A stretch of 64,000 nt of DNA from the NCBI GenBank assembly GCA_938045805.1, contig CALIBL010000021.1:62001-126000 (forward strand). Reading direction: 5' to 3'. The notes under the pieces were generated by a model that saw only the letters and a program-made list of their open reading frames with translations, had not been told where the DNA came from and made no database searches. The translations under genes were made by a program, and so were the position numbers. The first letter of the stretch is position 1, and each line of letters starts with the position of its first letter. The stretch comes from an uncultured Rubripirellula sp. (GTDB lineage Bacteria; Planctomycetota; Planctomycetia; Pirellulales; Pirellulaceae). Below are positions 48,338 through 57,669 of this stretch, piece after piece.

Positions 48338-48763
48338 ATGTCGACACGATGGATTAAACCAAATGAATGCCGGTCGCTGGCTGTCTTGGTCGAGTCTGTG
48401 ATTGGCCAAATGTTAATTCCGCATGCCATGCCGATTTGCTTGGAGCTTGATATTGATACGGACATTCCTGTTCCAGATGACGTAAACAAGGTGGTGAGTT
48501 TACTGGAATCATTGGTTTCTCAGTCATTGGAAGAAATGCCTGATGGGGGAGACTTGACTATCACTGCTGTGAGTTCTCATGACGGCATCGAACTGGAGCT
48601 TGCTGATACTGGTTGTGATGTTGAGCAGCGTTCAAGACGTTTGCCAATGGTCGCTGCTGCGATTGGAGCGGCTCTATCTTGGCAGAATTGCCCGCAGGGT
48701 GGTGGGGCCGTCACCATTCGATTCCCGTCGACGCATTATCAGCAGCATCGAGATGCTGCTTAA
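48338..48763 (+). CDS. Degenerate GHKL/histidine-kinase-like ATPase-fold protein upstream of fliF
   Basis: A 141-residue protein with the layout of an HATPase domain standing alone. The central ELELADTGCD matches the G1-box region (DxG), and the end GGGAVTIRFPS matches the G2-strand. The N-box asparagine is not seen (LLESLVSQSLEEMPDGG instead), so nucleotide binding may be lost. ATG 48338 lies nine bases after GGAGAG and is preferred over ATG 48320. No receiver or phosphoacceptor domain is attached. It ends 85 bp before fliF and may belong to flagellar regulation; that is inference from position. Confidence 0.6.
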   Translation: MSTRWIKPNECRSLAVLVESVIGQMLIPHAMPICLELDIDTDIPVPDDVNKVVSLLESLVSQSLEEMPDGGDLTITAVSSHDGIELELADTGCDVEQRSRRLPMVAAAIGAALSWQNCPQGGGAVTIRFPSTHYQQHRDAA

Positions 48764-48848
48764 AAAGCTTCGGCCGATGCAATTGAATTTCGTTCTTACT
48801 CGGTAGGGACGATCATCATCACTGCGATTTCCTGTTACTTATCACATC

Positions 48849-50471
48849 ATGGATCTACTTAAGCAATCAACAGGGCAAGCTCGTGAGGTGTTGGTGTCAA
48901 TGCCTCCGTTGTCGCGTGCATTTGGGCTTGCGTTGCTGTTCATTGTTTTGGGTGGGGCAGCAATGCTGTTTCAGTCTCTTGGTGTTTCCAATCAGGAATT
49001 GTTATTTGGTGGGCGGCTTCTTGTTGATCATGAACTGGATGCCATCGAGCTAGCATTTAGCCGAGCAGGTTTGAATGCTTGGAGTAGAGAGGGACGCCAA
49101 ATACAGATTCCTAAAGATCAGCGTGCCCAATATTTGGCTGCTTTATCCGATGCATCTGCCCTGCCCTTTACTTTGCGTAATCCGATGAAAGACGCCATGG
49201 AGGCGTCGAATGTTTTTGATTCATCTTCGCAGCGTGATTCTCGGGAGATGCTGGCAAAAGAACAGGATTTGGGAATCAAGATTGCCGCGTTCCCGGATGT
49301 TCAGTGGGCGAGCGTCGACTATGACGAAGGAGAAAAGCGAGGTTTAGCCTCCTCGAGACAGCGTTCGGCGAGCGTTCTTGTGATGCCAGAATCGGATCAG
49401 CCACTGCGACCTAGTCGAATAAAAAGTATTGAGGAATTGGTGCGTGGTTCTTTTGCAGGCTTGAGTGCGGATGACATTGTTGTGATCGATACCAACGCGA
49501 CAGCCGAGGAGTTGATTGAGCAGGAAGATCCTTTGCTCAGGAAGCAAAAAGAGGCTGAGGTAAGAATTGAGCAAAAGCTTCGAAATCTTCTCGCTGGCTT
49601 TCCCGCAAAAATTGCTGTTTCAGCACAGATTGATCCAACGATGGATGTTCGTCGCGAAGTGCTTCGGATTCAGCCGGAGTCAGTCCAGCTATTAACACCC
49701 AAATCGCTGATCAAAGTGCTCGATCAATCCTCTAACCCGATGGGATCGAGATTAGAGACCGCCAGTGTAATCGGGAAGCGGTCAGTAGTTGTGTCGGAAG
49801 CATCATCGACTGCTGAGCGCACAACTTCTATCGATCAGGTGCAAGCGCATCAGTTTGAGGAGTCAAAACTCGCTTCACTACAAGTAAAGTCTGTGAGGGT
49901 TTCGGTAGGTTTACCAACGAGTTATTACGAGCAACTTTACTTGCAGGAACGCAGCAAATTGAATCCGAGTGTTGTTGAGAGCCGCATGTCGGCTATGTCG
50001 GATTCTGATTTAGAGCGGCTTCGATTGAAAACTCGAGCGATTATTCAATCAGCTGTCACGGTTTTATTACCAACCGTTGAATCTGATTCCCTAGCGGAGC
50101 CGTTGGTAGAGGTTTGGGATTACAACGACTTTTCCTCTGCGGATCTTAATCACGCGAATCGAGATGCAATCGTCTTAGAATGGATTTCGGATACTTGGAC
50201 CGTTTTTCTGCCCATCCTGATATTTGGTGGTGTGCTTTTATTTGGCTTTCTGAGAGTAACGCGAAAGAATTCTGTGAATTCTAATATGGATTCTCCCGGA
50301 CATCCCCTTGGGGACTTTGGTTCACTCCAAGAAGGTCGACCAAACGCTAACTCATCACTGCAGAAACCATCTATGCAAGGCGGTGTCGATCACAGGTTGC
50401 GCGAGTCATTCGCTTCAGACCCTGAAACAAGCGCAAGTGTGATCAAAGATTGGTTAAGGAATGCCGCGTAA
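48849..50471 (+). CDS. fliF: Flagellar M-ring protein FliF
   Basis: Forms the MS ring of the basal body in the inner membrane. It has 540 residues with two membrane helices (about 24-42 and 448-470) flanking a large periplasmic part. Family features include the ring-building start ELLFGGRLLVDHELDAIELAFSRAG (split here over about 49-73) and a C-terminal segment SDPETSASVIKDWL that is the expected FliG-binding motif. It opens the block fliF-fliG-fliH-fliI-fliJ. A 190-bp gap separates it from fliG. Confidence 0.9.
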   Translation: MDLLKQSTGQAREVLVSMPPLSRAFGLALLFIVLGGAAMLFQSLGVSNQELLFGGRLLVDHELDAIELAFSRAGLNAWSREGRQIQIPKDQRAQYLAALSDASALPFTLRNPMKDAMEASNVFDSSSQRDSREMLAKEQDLGIKIAAFPDVQWASVDYDEGEKRGLASSRQRSASVLVMPESDQPLRPSRIKSIEELVRGSFAGLSADDIVVIDTNATAEELIEQEDPLLRKQKEAEVRIEQKLRNLLAGFPAKIAVSAQIDPTMDVRREVLRIQPESVQLLTPKSLIKVLDQSSNPMGSRLETASVIGKRSVVVSEASSTAERTTSIDQVQAHQFEESKLASLQVKSVRVSVGLPTSYYEQLYLQERSKLNPSVVESRMSAMSDSDLERLRLKTRAIIQSAVTVLLPTVESDSLAEPLVEVWDYNDFSSADLNHANRDAIVLEWISDTWTVFLPILIFGGVLLFGFLRVTRKNSVNSNMDSPGHPLGDFGSLQEGRPNANSSLQKPSMQGGVDHRLRESFASDPETSASVIKDWLRNAA

Positions 50472-50661
50472 AAATAGGCAACAAATACTGACCCTCTCCG
50501 CACGCTGTAAGTCGATTCCTCTTAGCATTCGGTCTTGAAATACAGATTCTCTCTTTTCTCTGCTGGGCTATCTTCTCTATAAGACTTTAGGGAAAAATCC
50601 GTTGATGGGAGCATTTCACTAAAAAGGTGAAGTTTTCGGCGTTGGGACGATAGGCACAGAG

Positions 50662-51885
50662 ATGGCAGCGAGTGTATTTGGACCGAAAGACGATCGTGAA
50701 TCGGTGATGCGCCGTCTTGCGATCGTACTTCGTGAAATACCGGAGGCCGAGTACCAAGGGGTAGTAAAATATCTTGAAGATGAGCTTTTTGAGTCACTTC
50801 AGCACGCGATCTCAAATCTCAGCTTTGTCGACGAGCAAGAGCGACAGCACGCATTTTCAAGCTTTATGTCCAGCTTTGAAATGCAAAAGGAGCCGACTGT
50901 CATTTCCGATTCGCTGCAATTGAGTAATTCGGTTGCTGGTGCAGACCAGAAGAATGTTGTTTTACCGATTCAAACGCAGATGAAATCTGAATCAACTCAC
51001 CTTCAGGATGAGTTTCAAAAATTACGGGCGACTGCTTCACAGCAATCAGTGTCGGATTTGGAATTCTTAAATGAATTCGATGCGGAAACATTGAGCAGTG
51101 CTCTTATTGGCGAACACCCGCAAAGTATCGCTCTGGTGCTGGCTTCGATTGATCCTGCGTTGGCTGCGCAGATACTTGGATTGATGCAGTTGTCCTCGCA
51201 GAACGAAGTCTTGGTTCGAATTGATCAGCTTTGCAAGATACCTCACGCCGCTTTTCAGGAGGTGGGGGCGCATTTTCGTTCGAAGCTCAAGATCAACACT
51301 GAGGCGACGGGAATACAAGTTGGAAAGGAGGCGCTAAAGGCAATCATGGAGGTGATGCCGTTGGGTCAGGTGCAACCTGGATCGGGAGATCTTTCTTGTT
51401 CTGCTTGCCAACCAGTTTCGAATGACCCGAAGGGTAACTCGACATCGGAAAAATCCTTTGGTGTTGAAGCATCGGAAGAAACGCAAGAAGGTGCCAACGC
51501 GTTGATCAATTCACAATTAGATAAGGCAACATCTTCAAGTGTCGATGAAAAAAACAGAGGCGGAACAAACGGTAGTGGTCATGAAAGCAACTGGACCAAG
51601 GATGAGGTGCATGAGTATCTCGTAAATTTAGCGCCTAAGGCGTTTTGTCTTGCACTGAGTCATGTTCCCACAAAAGACGCTCTGGTTACTTTATCTGGCG
51701 TCCCAGTCGTTGTTGCAAATCGGGTGTTGGCTCTACTTTCTCGGAGCCAAGCCAAGTCAGTGCAAAAAAAGATGAATCGTTTAACTTCAGTAAGCCTCGC
51801 TGAAATTGATGATGCAAAACGTAAGGTTTGTTTGAAAGCGCATCAGATTGCCGGGGATGCTGCGTTAGTTTTGAAGTCTGCTTAG
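50662..51885 (+). CDS. fliG: Flagellar switch protein FliG, divergent
   Basis: Rotor protein that links FliF to the stator and the switch. The middle-domain signature GEHPQSIALVLASIDP (about 149-164) is intact, and the ARM-like repeats around it are recognisable. A Ser/Gly/Glu-rich linker of about 80 residues (240-315), not present in typical FliG, separates this from the C-terminal domain. The C-terminal part (GVPVVVANRVLALLSRS, VSLAEIDDAKRKV) aligns with the usual FliG ending in pattern. At 407 residues it is about 70 longer than E. coli FliG. Called by position and the EHPQ motif. Confidence 0.8.
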   Translation: MAASVFGPKDDRESVMRRLAIVLREIPEAEYQGVVKYLEDELFESLQHAISNLSFVDEQERQHAFSSFMSSFEMQKEPTVISDSLQLSNSVAGADQKNVVLPIQTQMKSESTHLQDEFQKLRATASQQSVSDLEFLNEFDAETLSSALIGEHPQSIALVLASIDPALAAQILGLMQLSSQNEVLVRIDQLCKIPHAAFQEVGAHFRSKLKINTEATGIQVGKEALKAIMEVMPLGQVQPGSGDLSCSACQPVSNDPKGNSTSEKSFGVEASEETQEGANALINSQLDKATSSSVDEKNRGGTNGSGHESNWTKDEVHEYLVNLAPKAFCLALSHVPTKDALVTLSGVPVVVANRVLALLSRSQAKSVQKKMNRLTSVSLAEIDDAKRKVCLKAHQIAGDAALVLKSA

Positions 51886-51894
51886 GAACAAATT

Positions 51895-52584
51895 GTGGCT
51901 GAGATTTTAAAACAATTGAGCGGCCCCGAAGAGGGCGAGAGTCACCTAGAAGACCGTGTTGCTGATTTCAATTTATCTGATTTAGCGGAAGAGGGGCGAC
52001 TCAAGCTCGATGAATGTCGTGCTACGATTCAGGCGATGTTAAGCGAAGCGAAGGTCGAGGCGGAGCATATCAGGGAGCTTGCAAGGAAAGAAGGCTATCA
52101 GGATGGGTTGACGGCCGCAGAAGCAGATATGGCCGACCGGGTTGAGCGAGAAGCGAATAAGAAATCGCATGATCAAATTGAACAATTACAACAGTCAGTT
52201 CAAAGGCTTTACCAAACTCATGAGCGTTGGATGCAGGATTGTGCGGAGTCCTTGTCGGGTCTTGCAATCATGATCGCGGAGCGAGTGTTGAAGCATCAAT
52301 TGACTGGGTCAAAACAGGTGGTTCTTCAATGGATTCAAGAGGCGTTGGCGAGTACGAGATTGTCTCGCAATGTCATTTTATCGCTTCACCCTGAAACCCT
52401 AAGTGAGATCGGGGATACGCTAGAGACTATTGTTAGTAAATCTGAGGATATACCTGAGCAGGTGGAATTAGTTGCTGACAGTCAGCTCGATCGATATGAG
52501 GTCGTGGTAACCCAGTCAGGTGGTCGTATCGATGCTGGGCTCAATGCTCAGCTGAGTCGATTGGGGGAACTCTTAGAACGATGA
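51895..52584 (+). CDS. fliH: Flagellar export ATPase regulator FliH
   Basis: Regulator of the FliI ATPase that docks it to the export gate. The 229 residues begin with GTG 51895, nine bases after the fliG stop. The middle is a long Glu/Gln-rich coiled-coil-like region (about 45-115), and the C-terminal domain has the V-ATPase-E-like pattern ILSLHPETLSEIG and GGRIDAGLNAQLSRL. It overlaps the fliI start by 4 bp (ATGA), so the two are translationally coupled. Confidence 0.85.
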   Translation: MAEILKQLSGPEEGESHLEDRVADFNLSDLAEEGRLKLDECRATIQAMLSEAKVEAEHIRELARKEGYQDGLTAAEADMADRVEREANKKSHDQIEQLQQSVQRLYQTHERWMQDCAESLSGLAIMIAERVLKHQLTGSKQVVLQWIQEALASTRLSRNVILSLHPETLSEIGDTLETIVSKSEDIPEQVELVADSQLDRYEVVVTQSGGRIDAGLNAQLSRLGELLER

Positions 52585-54005
52585 ATTTGGATCTCCATAT
52601 CGCCGATCTCAATTGCCCGGAGATGCCCGAACTTTTTCGATTGAAGGAAGAAATTGATGATGCGGTTTTGTTTCGTGTGGTTGGGCGTGTCTCCGCGATT
52701 TCAGGTGAGTCGATTGAGATTGAGGGTTTAACGGTCCCATTGGGTGCAATCTGCCAGGTTACGACTCAGACCGGACAACACCTGAAAGGAAGGGTTATCG
52801 GGTTTCGAGGGGTAAGGCCTCTACTCGCGCCTCTGGAGCCGCTTGAATCGGTTACCGCGGGTGATCGAGTAGAGCTACTAGAGAAGCAGCAGCACTTGTT
52901 GGTGGGGGACTCGCTATGCGGACGCGTTTTAGACGCTTTCGGGCAAGCAATCGATGGGCAGCCTTTGGCGAGGGACCTGTACAGAGTTAGAGCAGAGCAA
53001 AAGCCACCTGCAACGCTTGATCGTCCACCAATCTGTGAAGCGATAGAAACCGGGGTGAGGGTGATTGATGGACTGCTAACCTGCGGCCGGGGACAGCGTA
53101 TCGGTATTTTTGCGGGTTCAGGTGTTGGAAAGAGTACGTTGCTCGGAATGCTCGCGAATGCTTGTAAAGCCGACCGTATCGTAATCGCAATGGTTGGTGA
53201 AAGGGCGCGAGAGGTAAAGGAGTTCATCCACCATTGTCTGGGTGATATGGGTTTATCTCGGAGTGTCGTTGTGGTTGCAACGAGTGATGCACCCGCTGCT
53301 CAGCGAGTTACTGCCGCGTGGACCGCTACTTCAATTGCTGAATCGTTTCGAGATCAGGGGCATCATGTCTTGTTATTGTTCGATTCGGTTACTCGATTTG
53401 CTACTGCACAAAGGGAGTTGGGATTGGCTGCAGGTGAGCCACCGACGACTCGAGGTTTTCCACCGAGTGTTTTTCAGGCTTTGCCGCGTTTAGTTGAAAG
53501 GGCGGGGTGTAGCCTCAAGGGTGCGATTACTGCGTTCTACACCGTATTGGTTGAGGGTGACGATCATCAGGAGCCTATCGCAGATTCGCTTCGCAGTCTC
53601 CTCGATGGACATCTTGTTCTCACGCGTGAGTTGGCCGAAGAATCCCATTATCCTCCGATCGATCCATTGCAGTCGATTAGTCGTTTGCAACCCAAGTTGG
53701 TAGATAAAAGTTTGGTGTCCGCAGTGGGTAAGATTCGACGTTTGCTTGCGGATTATCGAAAACATGCTGACCTTATTGCGATCGGAGCTTATCGTCAGGG
53801 AACCGACCCGAGGATTGATTCAGCAATCTCGATGCACGACCGTTACAAAAGCTTGGCCATTCAAGATTGGCGAGACGTAACATCTTTAAGCGAGTCTCAG
53901 GAAATGATTGCCAATCTTGCCGTTGAGGAAAAATTGCCGAGTTCAGCTGCTGAAGCAGAGTCCGTTTCGCGTTATGACCCCATCGGCACTTCGATTGATC
54001 TTTGA
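52581..54005 (+). CDS. fliI: Flagellum-specific ATPase FliI
   Basis: Hexameric ATPase of the flagellar type III export apparatus, related to the F1 beta subunit. The 474 residues contain Walker A FAGSGVGKST (K184), the family-specific segment LLFDSVTRFATAQRELG, GEPPTTRGFPPSVF and LPRLVERAG. The N-terminal beta-barrel domain is normal. The last 30 residues after the usual end are Ser/Glu-rich. It lies between fliH and fliJ with overlaps at its start. Confidence 0.97.
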   Translation: MNLDLHIADLNCPEMPELFRLKEEIDDAVLFRVVGRVSAISGESIEIEGLTVPLGAICQVTTQTGQHLKGRVIGFRGVRPLLAPLEPLESVTAGDRVELLEKQQHLLVGDSLCGRVLDAFGQAIDGQPLARDLYRVRAEQKPPATLDRPPICEAIETGVRVIDGLLTCGRGQRIGIFAGSGVGKSTLLGMLANACKADRIVIAMVGERAREVKEFIHHCLGDMGLSRSVVVVATSDAPAAQRVTAAWTATSIAESFRDQGHHVLLLFDSVTRFATAQRELGLAAGEPPTTRGFPPSVFQALPRLVERAGCSLKGAITAFYTVLVEGDDHQEPIADSLRSLLDGHLVLTRELAEESHYPPIDPLQSISRLQPKLVDKSLVSAVGKIRRLLADYRKHADLIAIGAYRQGTDPRIDSAISMHDRYKSLAIQDWRDVTSLSESQEMIANLAVEEKLPSSAAEAESVSRYDPIGTSIDL

Positions 54006-54013
54006 GACAGGCG

Positions 54014-54502
54014 ATGAGTTTGTGTAATCCAAACCCTTCCGGCTTTCGCCTCTCAGCAGTCTTGCACTTGCGTGAGGGAGAGCGAGATAAGATGGCTCAT
54101 GCTCTCGCACGACTCGAAAACAATCTTTCATCGATTAATCATCGACTGGAGTCGATTTCTGACGAGCGGAACAATTTGCAGAAATTAATTCGCCAAAGTC
54201 GGATAGGCCGCATACCAATTGAGAAACTACTAGACCAGCACCGTTATGAGACGCACCTTGACGAATCTGAGGATTTGCTAAGACGAGAGAAGGCCTCGTT
54301 GTTGGAACAATTTCGAACGCAGAGACAAAAGCTTGTGGATGCAAATTTAGAGCTGAAAAAAATTGAGCAACTAGCCGCGAGGGCGAGAGCGTTGCAGGTC
54401 AGTCAAGATCTTCGTCGTGAGCAAAAGGCCATTGATGATTATTCAGTGATGACTTCCTGGAAGCAGAAATCTAATCAGATGACTGGCGTGAATGATCAGT
54501 GA
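54014..54502 (+). CDS. fliJ: Flagellar FliJ-like coiled-coil protein
   Basis: A 162-residue almost entirely helical protein with heptad-like repeats (ALARLENNLSSINHRLESI; LVDANLELKKIEQLAARA), in the position and size of FliJ, the central stalk that connects FliI to the export gate. ATG 54014 is preferred over the TTG at 54002 that overlaps fliI. FliJ sequences are poorly conserved, so the call depends on gene order. Its stop overlaps a GTG that opens a 39-codon frame (54499-54618). Confidence 0.8.
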   Translation: MSLCNPNPSGFRLSAVLHLREGERDKMAHALARLENNLSSINHRLESISDERNNLQKLIRQSRIGRIPIEKLLDQHRYETHLDESEDLLRREKASLLEQFRTQRQKLVDANLELKKIEQLAARARALQVSQDLRREQKAIDDYSVMTSWKQKSNQMTGVNDQ

Positions 54503-54618
54503 CGGCTAGCACAGAGACGGACAGAATCGAATCCAGTGTTCACCGACGATTGTTTGCTTTATCGGAGGAACTGATGGGGCTTTTCAGGATCGCCAAACTA
54601 ATAACAATGAGTGGCTAG
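54499..54618 (+). CDS. Short ORF coupled to fliJ (possible remnant or small protein)
   Basis: GTG 54499 shares bases with the fliJ stop (GTGA, 54499-54502) and opens a 39-codon frame ending at TAG 54616. The C-terminal half is amphipathic to hydrophobic (LFALSEELMGLFRIAKLI). A second in-frame start, ATG 54574, has a fine GGAGG before it. It could be a small protein, a remnant of the next flagellar gene, or fortuitous. I assign no function. Confidence 0.3.
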   Translation: MTASTETDRIESSVHRRLFALSEELMGLFRIAKLITMSG

Positions 54619-54756
54619 ATGACTTGGCTAACCATGGCAAGAGTCACCTTGGTCCAAATACGCGATTTATCCGAGGCGGTGCTCAATCTCACTGAGTGTC
54701 TTGATGTAGTCTCTTTGGAACAGTGTTTTTAACCCCACTTGTGCGAAATAAACAAC

Positions 54757-56265
54757 ATGGCGAAAGCACCTAAAACGGCGATCCAACCAACTCGAAGCGA
54801 GGACTACCCTGAGTGGTACCAGCAGGTGATTCGAGCTGCAGATTTAGCAGAAAGTTCACCGGTTCGCGGTTGTATGGTGATCAAACCTTGGGGGTACCGC
54901 TTATGGGAGAATATGCAACGAGCATTGGATGATATGTTCAAAGCGACGGGCCATCAGAATGCCTATTTCCCGCTGTTTATTCCTATGAGTTTCCTTGAGA
55001 AGGAAGCTGAGCATGTGGAAGGCTTCGCAAAAGAATGTGCCGTTGTGACGCATCATCGTTTGGAGCCAAATCCGGATGGTGGATTGAGGCCTGCCGGTGC
55101 TCTAGAAGAGCCACTAATCGTCCGACCTACAAGTGAAACGATCATTGGTGCAACCTATGCCAAATGGGTTCAAAGCCATCGAGATCTGCCAATTTTGATC
55201 AATCAATGGGCAAATGTGGTTCGTTGGGAAATGCGAACGCGGATGTTCTTGAGAACTGCAGAATTTCTCTGGCAGGAGGGGCATACGGTACACGCAACTT
55301 CAGAGGAAGCAATCGCTGAGACACAGCAGATGATTAACGTCTATGCGGACTTTGCACAAAACTGGATGGCGATGCCGGTGATCATCGGTAGCAAGACTCC
55401 GGCTGAAAGGTTTCCAGGGGCAGTGGAAACACTGTCGATTGAGGCGATGATGCAAGATCGTAAAGCACTTCAGGCGGGAACAAGTCATTTCCTTGGTCAG
55501 AACTTCTCCAAGGCACAAGAAATCATGTTCCAGGCTGAGAACGGTGAGAGGCAATACGCTTGGACGACTAGTTGGGGTGTTTCTACGCGTTTAGTGGGTG
55601 CATTAATCATGTCGCATAGCGATGATGATGGATTGGTTCTTCCTCCACGCTTGGCCCCAGACCAAATCGTGATTCTCCCAATCTATCGGGACGATTCACA
55701 GCGACTAGAAGTTCTCCAGCACGTTGAATCGATCAAGGCTGAACTGGAAGCAATGTCCTTTTTAGGTCAGCCCTTGCGCATCGCAATTGACGATCGGGAT
55801 GTTCGCGGTGGTGAGAAGAAATGGCACCACGTCAAACGGGGTGTACCTATTCGCTTGGAAGTTGGACCCAAAGACATTGAAAAAGGATCAGTTTTTGTTG
55901 GTCGACGTGATCAACCGAAGAGTTTTGGGATGAGTCGCAGTGAGTTTATTGCTACCGCTCCAGCCCTTTTGGATGAGATGCAAAAGGGTTTGTTCAATCG
56001 GGCACTTCAGCTTCGGAACGAAAATACGCAGGAGATCACGACCGAGTCCGATTTCAGAGACTTTTTTGCCGCCTCTGACGAGAAAGAACTGCACGGTGGA
56101 TTTGCTCACTGCCATTTCGCTGACGAGCAGTCACTGGAACCGTTGCTTAAAGACTTGAAGGTGACAATTCGTTGCGTTCCCTCAGAAGATAATGATGAAG
56201 CAGGAACTTGCTTCTCCACAGGGAAGGCTGCTCAAAAAAGAGCAATCTTTGCCAAAGCTTACTAG
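54757..56265 (+). CDS. proS: Prolyl-tRNA synthetase, archaeal/eukaryote-like type
   Basis: Class II aminoacyl-tRNA synthetase charging tRNA(Pro). It has 502 residues from ATG 54757. Motif-like stretches: the N-terminal DYPEWYQQVIRAADLAESSPVRG region, RPTSETIIGATYAKW (motif 2 area), VVRWEMRTRMFLRTAEFLWQ (motif 2) and QYAWTTSWGVSTRLVGALIM (motif 3). The length and the C-terminal CVPSEDNDEAGTC-type end match the archaeal-style ProRS, not the 570-residue bacterial form with an editing insert. This type occurs in some bacteria, including planctomycetes. Confidence 0.95.
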   Translation: MAKAPKTAIQPTRSEDYPEWYQQVIRAADLAESSPVRGCMVIKPWGYRLWENMQRALDDMFKATGHQNAYFPLFIPMSFLEKEAEHVEGFAKECAVVTHHRLEPNPDGGLRPAGALEEPLIVRPTSETIIGATYAKWVQSHRDLPILINQWANVVRWEMRTRMFLRTAEFLWQEGHTVHATSEEAIAETQQMINVYADFAQNWMAMPVIIGSKTPAERFPGAVETLSIEAMMQDRKALQAGTSHFLGQNFSKAQEIMFQAENGERQYAWTTSWGVSTRLVGALIMSHSDDDGLVLPPRLAPDQIVILPIYRDDSQRLEVLQHVESIKAELEAMSFLGQPLRIAIDDRDVRGGEKKWHHVKRGVPIRLEVGPKDIEKGSVFVGRRDQPKSFGMSRSEFIATAPALLDEMQKGLFNRALQLRNENTQEITTESDFRDFFAASDEKELHGGFAHCHFADEQSLEPLLKDLKVTIRCVPSEDNDEAGTCFSTGKAAQKRAIFAKAY

Positions 56266-56398
56266 ATCATCGAGTTCTTACTGAGCTGGCCGATGGATCT
56301 ATTCAGAGCTCAATCGGGCTCTCTGGTATGTTGTTTGTGCAAGCCAGTAGTCAAGATTGTGCAGGGCCGTATCATCCCATTTTAAAGAGCTGTGTCCC

Positions 56399-57022
56399 CT
56401 ATTGGCCACGTTGATAAATCGCGGTAAGCAGAGACTCGGTATCTTTGAATTTCTTTCCGGATGTCAACGCATCGTCGATTAGTTGTCTCGCGTCTGCTTC
56501 TCCATGACCTAACGCAATCAAAGCGTCGAATGTTTCTTCTGCAACAAGTGATCCTCCAGTCGATTCTGTCTCGGCTGTCTCGCGTTGAACCATTAGTGCA
56601 AATCGAGGCATTTTTCTCCGGAGTTTGGCAATAATGCGTTCACTGGTTGAAGGTCCAATTCCGGGTAGAGCGGATAGGCCTTTTGCATCTTGCTCCTCGA
56701 TGAGAACGGCTAGTTCTCGTACAGGACGGATCATCGCACGGAGTGCTTTCTTCACTCCCACACCATCAACACTGCAGAAAAGGTCGAAAAACTGGCGTTC
56801 TGGTTCGGTCATGAAGCCGATGAGCCTTGGGGTCATTCGACTACCCTGTAGATTACCTTCAATATAATTGAGCGTGTGTAAACGAGTCATCTCGTTGAGG
56901 TGGCTTTGCAATTGTCGACGCGTGTAGTCTGCAACCAACACTTCGTATTCAAATGGACTCGACTCGATGTAGATCGAGGTTTCTCCAACTCGGGTAATCT
57001 TTCCGTTGATGGTCACAATCAC
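56399..57022 (-). CDS. ruvA: Holliday junction DNA helicase subunit RuvA
   Basis: Binds Holliday junctions and loads the RuvB motor. It has 207 residues, normal for RuvA, with an N-terminal OB-like domain (1-65), two helix-hairpin-helix motifs (SVDGVGVKKALRAM, LSALPGIGPSTSERII) and a C-terminal RuvB-contacting domain (EETFDALIALGHGEADA). It follows ruvC on the same strand with an 83-bp gap. ruvB is not in the window. It converges on proS. Confidence 0.95.
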   Translation of the reverse strand: MIVTINGKITRVGETSIYIESSPFEYEVLVADYTRRQLQSHLNEMTRLHTLNYIEGNLQGSRMTPRLIGFMTEPERQFFDLFCSVDGVGVKKALRAMIRPVRELAVLIEEQDAKGLSALPGIGPSTSERIIAKLRRKMPRFALMVQRETAETESTGGSLVAEETFDALIALGHGEADARQLIDDALTSGKKFKDTESLLTAIYQRGQ

Positions 57023-57105
57023 GGTAGTAAGATCTCTTTTGATGAGTGAGGGTCAACTTAATGCAAATATTTTGGACACGGGTATTTTCATTATCGTGCA
57101 CCTCG

Positions 57106-57669
57106 TTAAGAAGTACCGAGCAGTTCTTTCCTAGAAGATGAGTTTCCCAGATGATGACCGCAGATTGCAATTGCCAACGCGTCAGCAACATCAGCCGGTT
57201 CTGGAACCTCTTGAAGTCCCAATAATGCTTTAACCGCAAGTTGGATCTGGTGTTTTGGCGCGCGTCCGTTACCGGTCATTATTTTTTTTACTCGAGTCGG
57301 TTCATAGTGTGCGACATCGATTCCTGCCTGACCGGCTGCGAGGCAAATAGCCCCTCTTGCATGTCCCATTAGGATGGCGGTTCTTGGGCGGTCATAATGA
57401 GAGAAAAGCTGCTCAAGTGCCATGAGCTCCGGAGAATACTGTGAGATTAAATCGACGACGCCCGAGTAGATATCGTTAATGCGTTGCTCGATTGGATTTG
57501 ATGCTTTACTCCGAATCACACCTGCTTCGAGGATCTTGCCTTTTCCAAATCCTGGTTGTCCAGTGTCGAACTCGAGCACGCCGTAACCGGTGACGTTTAG
57601 CCCAGGGTCAATTCCAAGAATTCTTCTAGGTCGGTCGGTTTTCTTTTGGTTTCCTTTCAGCGGGATCAC
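57106..57669 (-). CDS. ruvC: Holliday junction resolvase RuvC
   Basis: Dimeric endonuclease that cuts four-way junctions. The acidic catalytic residues are visible: D in [14 protein letters not shown] in [13 protein letters not shown], and the pair in [17 protein letters not shown]. The frame begins at TTG 57684, but GTG 57669 overlaps the cysS stop as GTGA, which implies translational coupling; I prefer it (187 residues). Transcription order is cysS, ruvC, ruvA. Confidence 0.92.
   Translation of the reverse strand: MIPLKGNQKKTDRPRRILGIDPGLNVTGYGVLEFDTGQPGFGKGKILEAGVIRSKASNPIEQRINDIYSGVVDLISQYSPELMALEQLFSHYDRPRTAILMGHARGAICLAAGQAGIDVAHYEPTRVKKIMTGNGRAPKHQIQLAVKALLGLQEVPEPADVADALAIAICGHHLGNSSSRKELLGTS

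Noticed and set aside
48338..48763. Anti-sigma factor assignment for the GHKL-fold protein before fliF
   Set aside because: The N-box is not conserved and no sigma factor or antagonist gene is adjacent, so a specific function is not supported.
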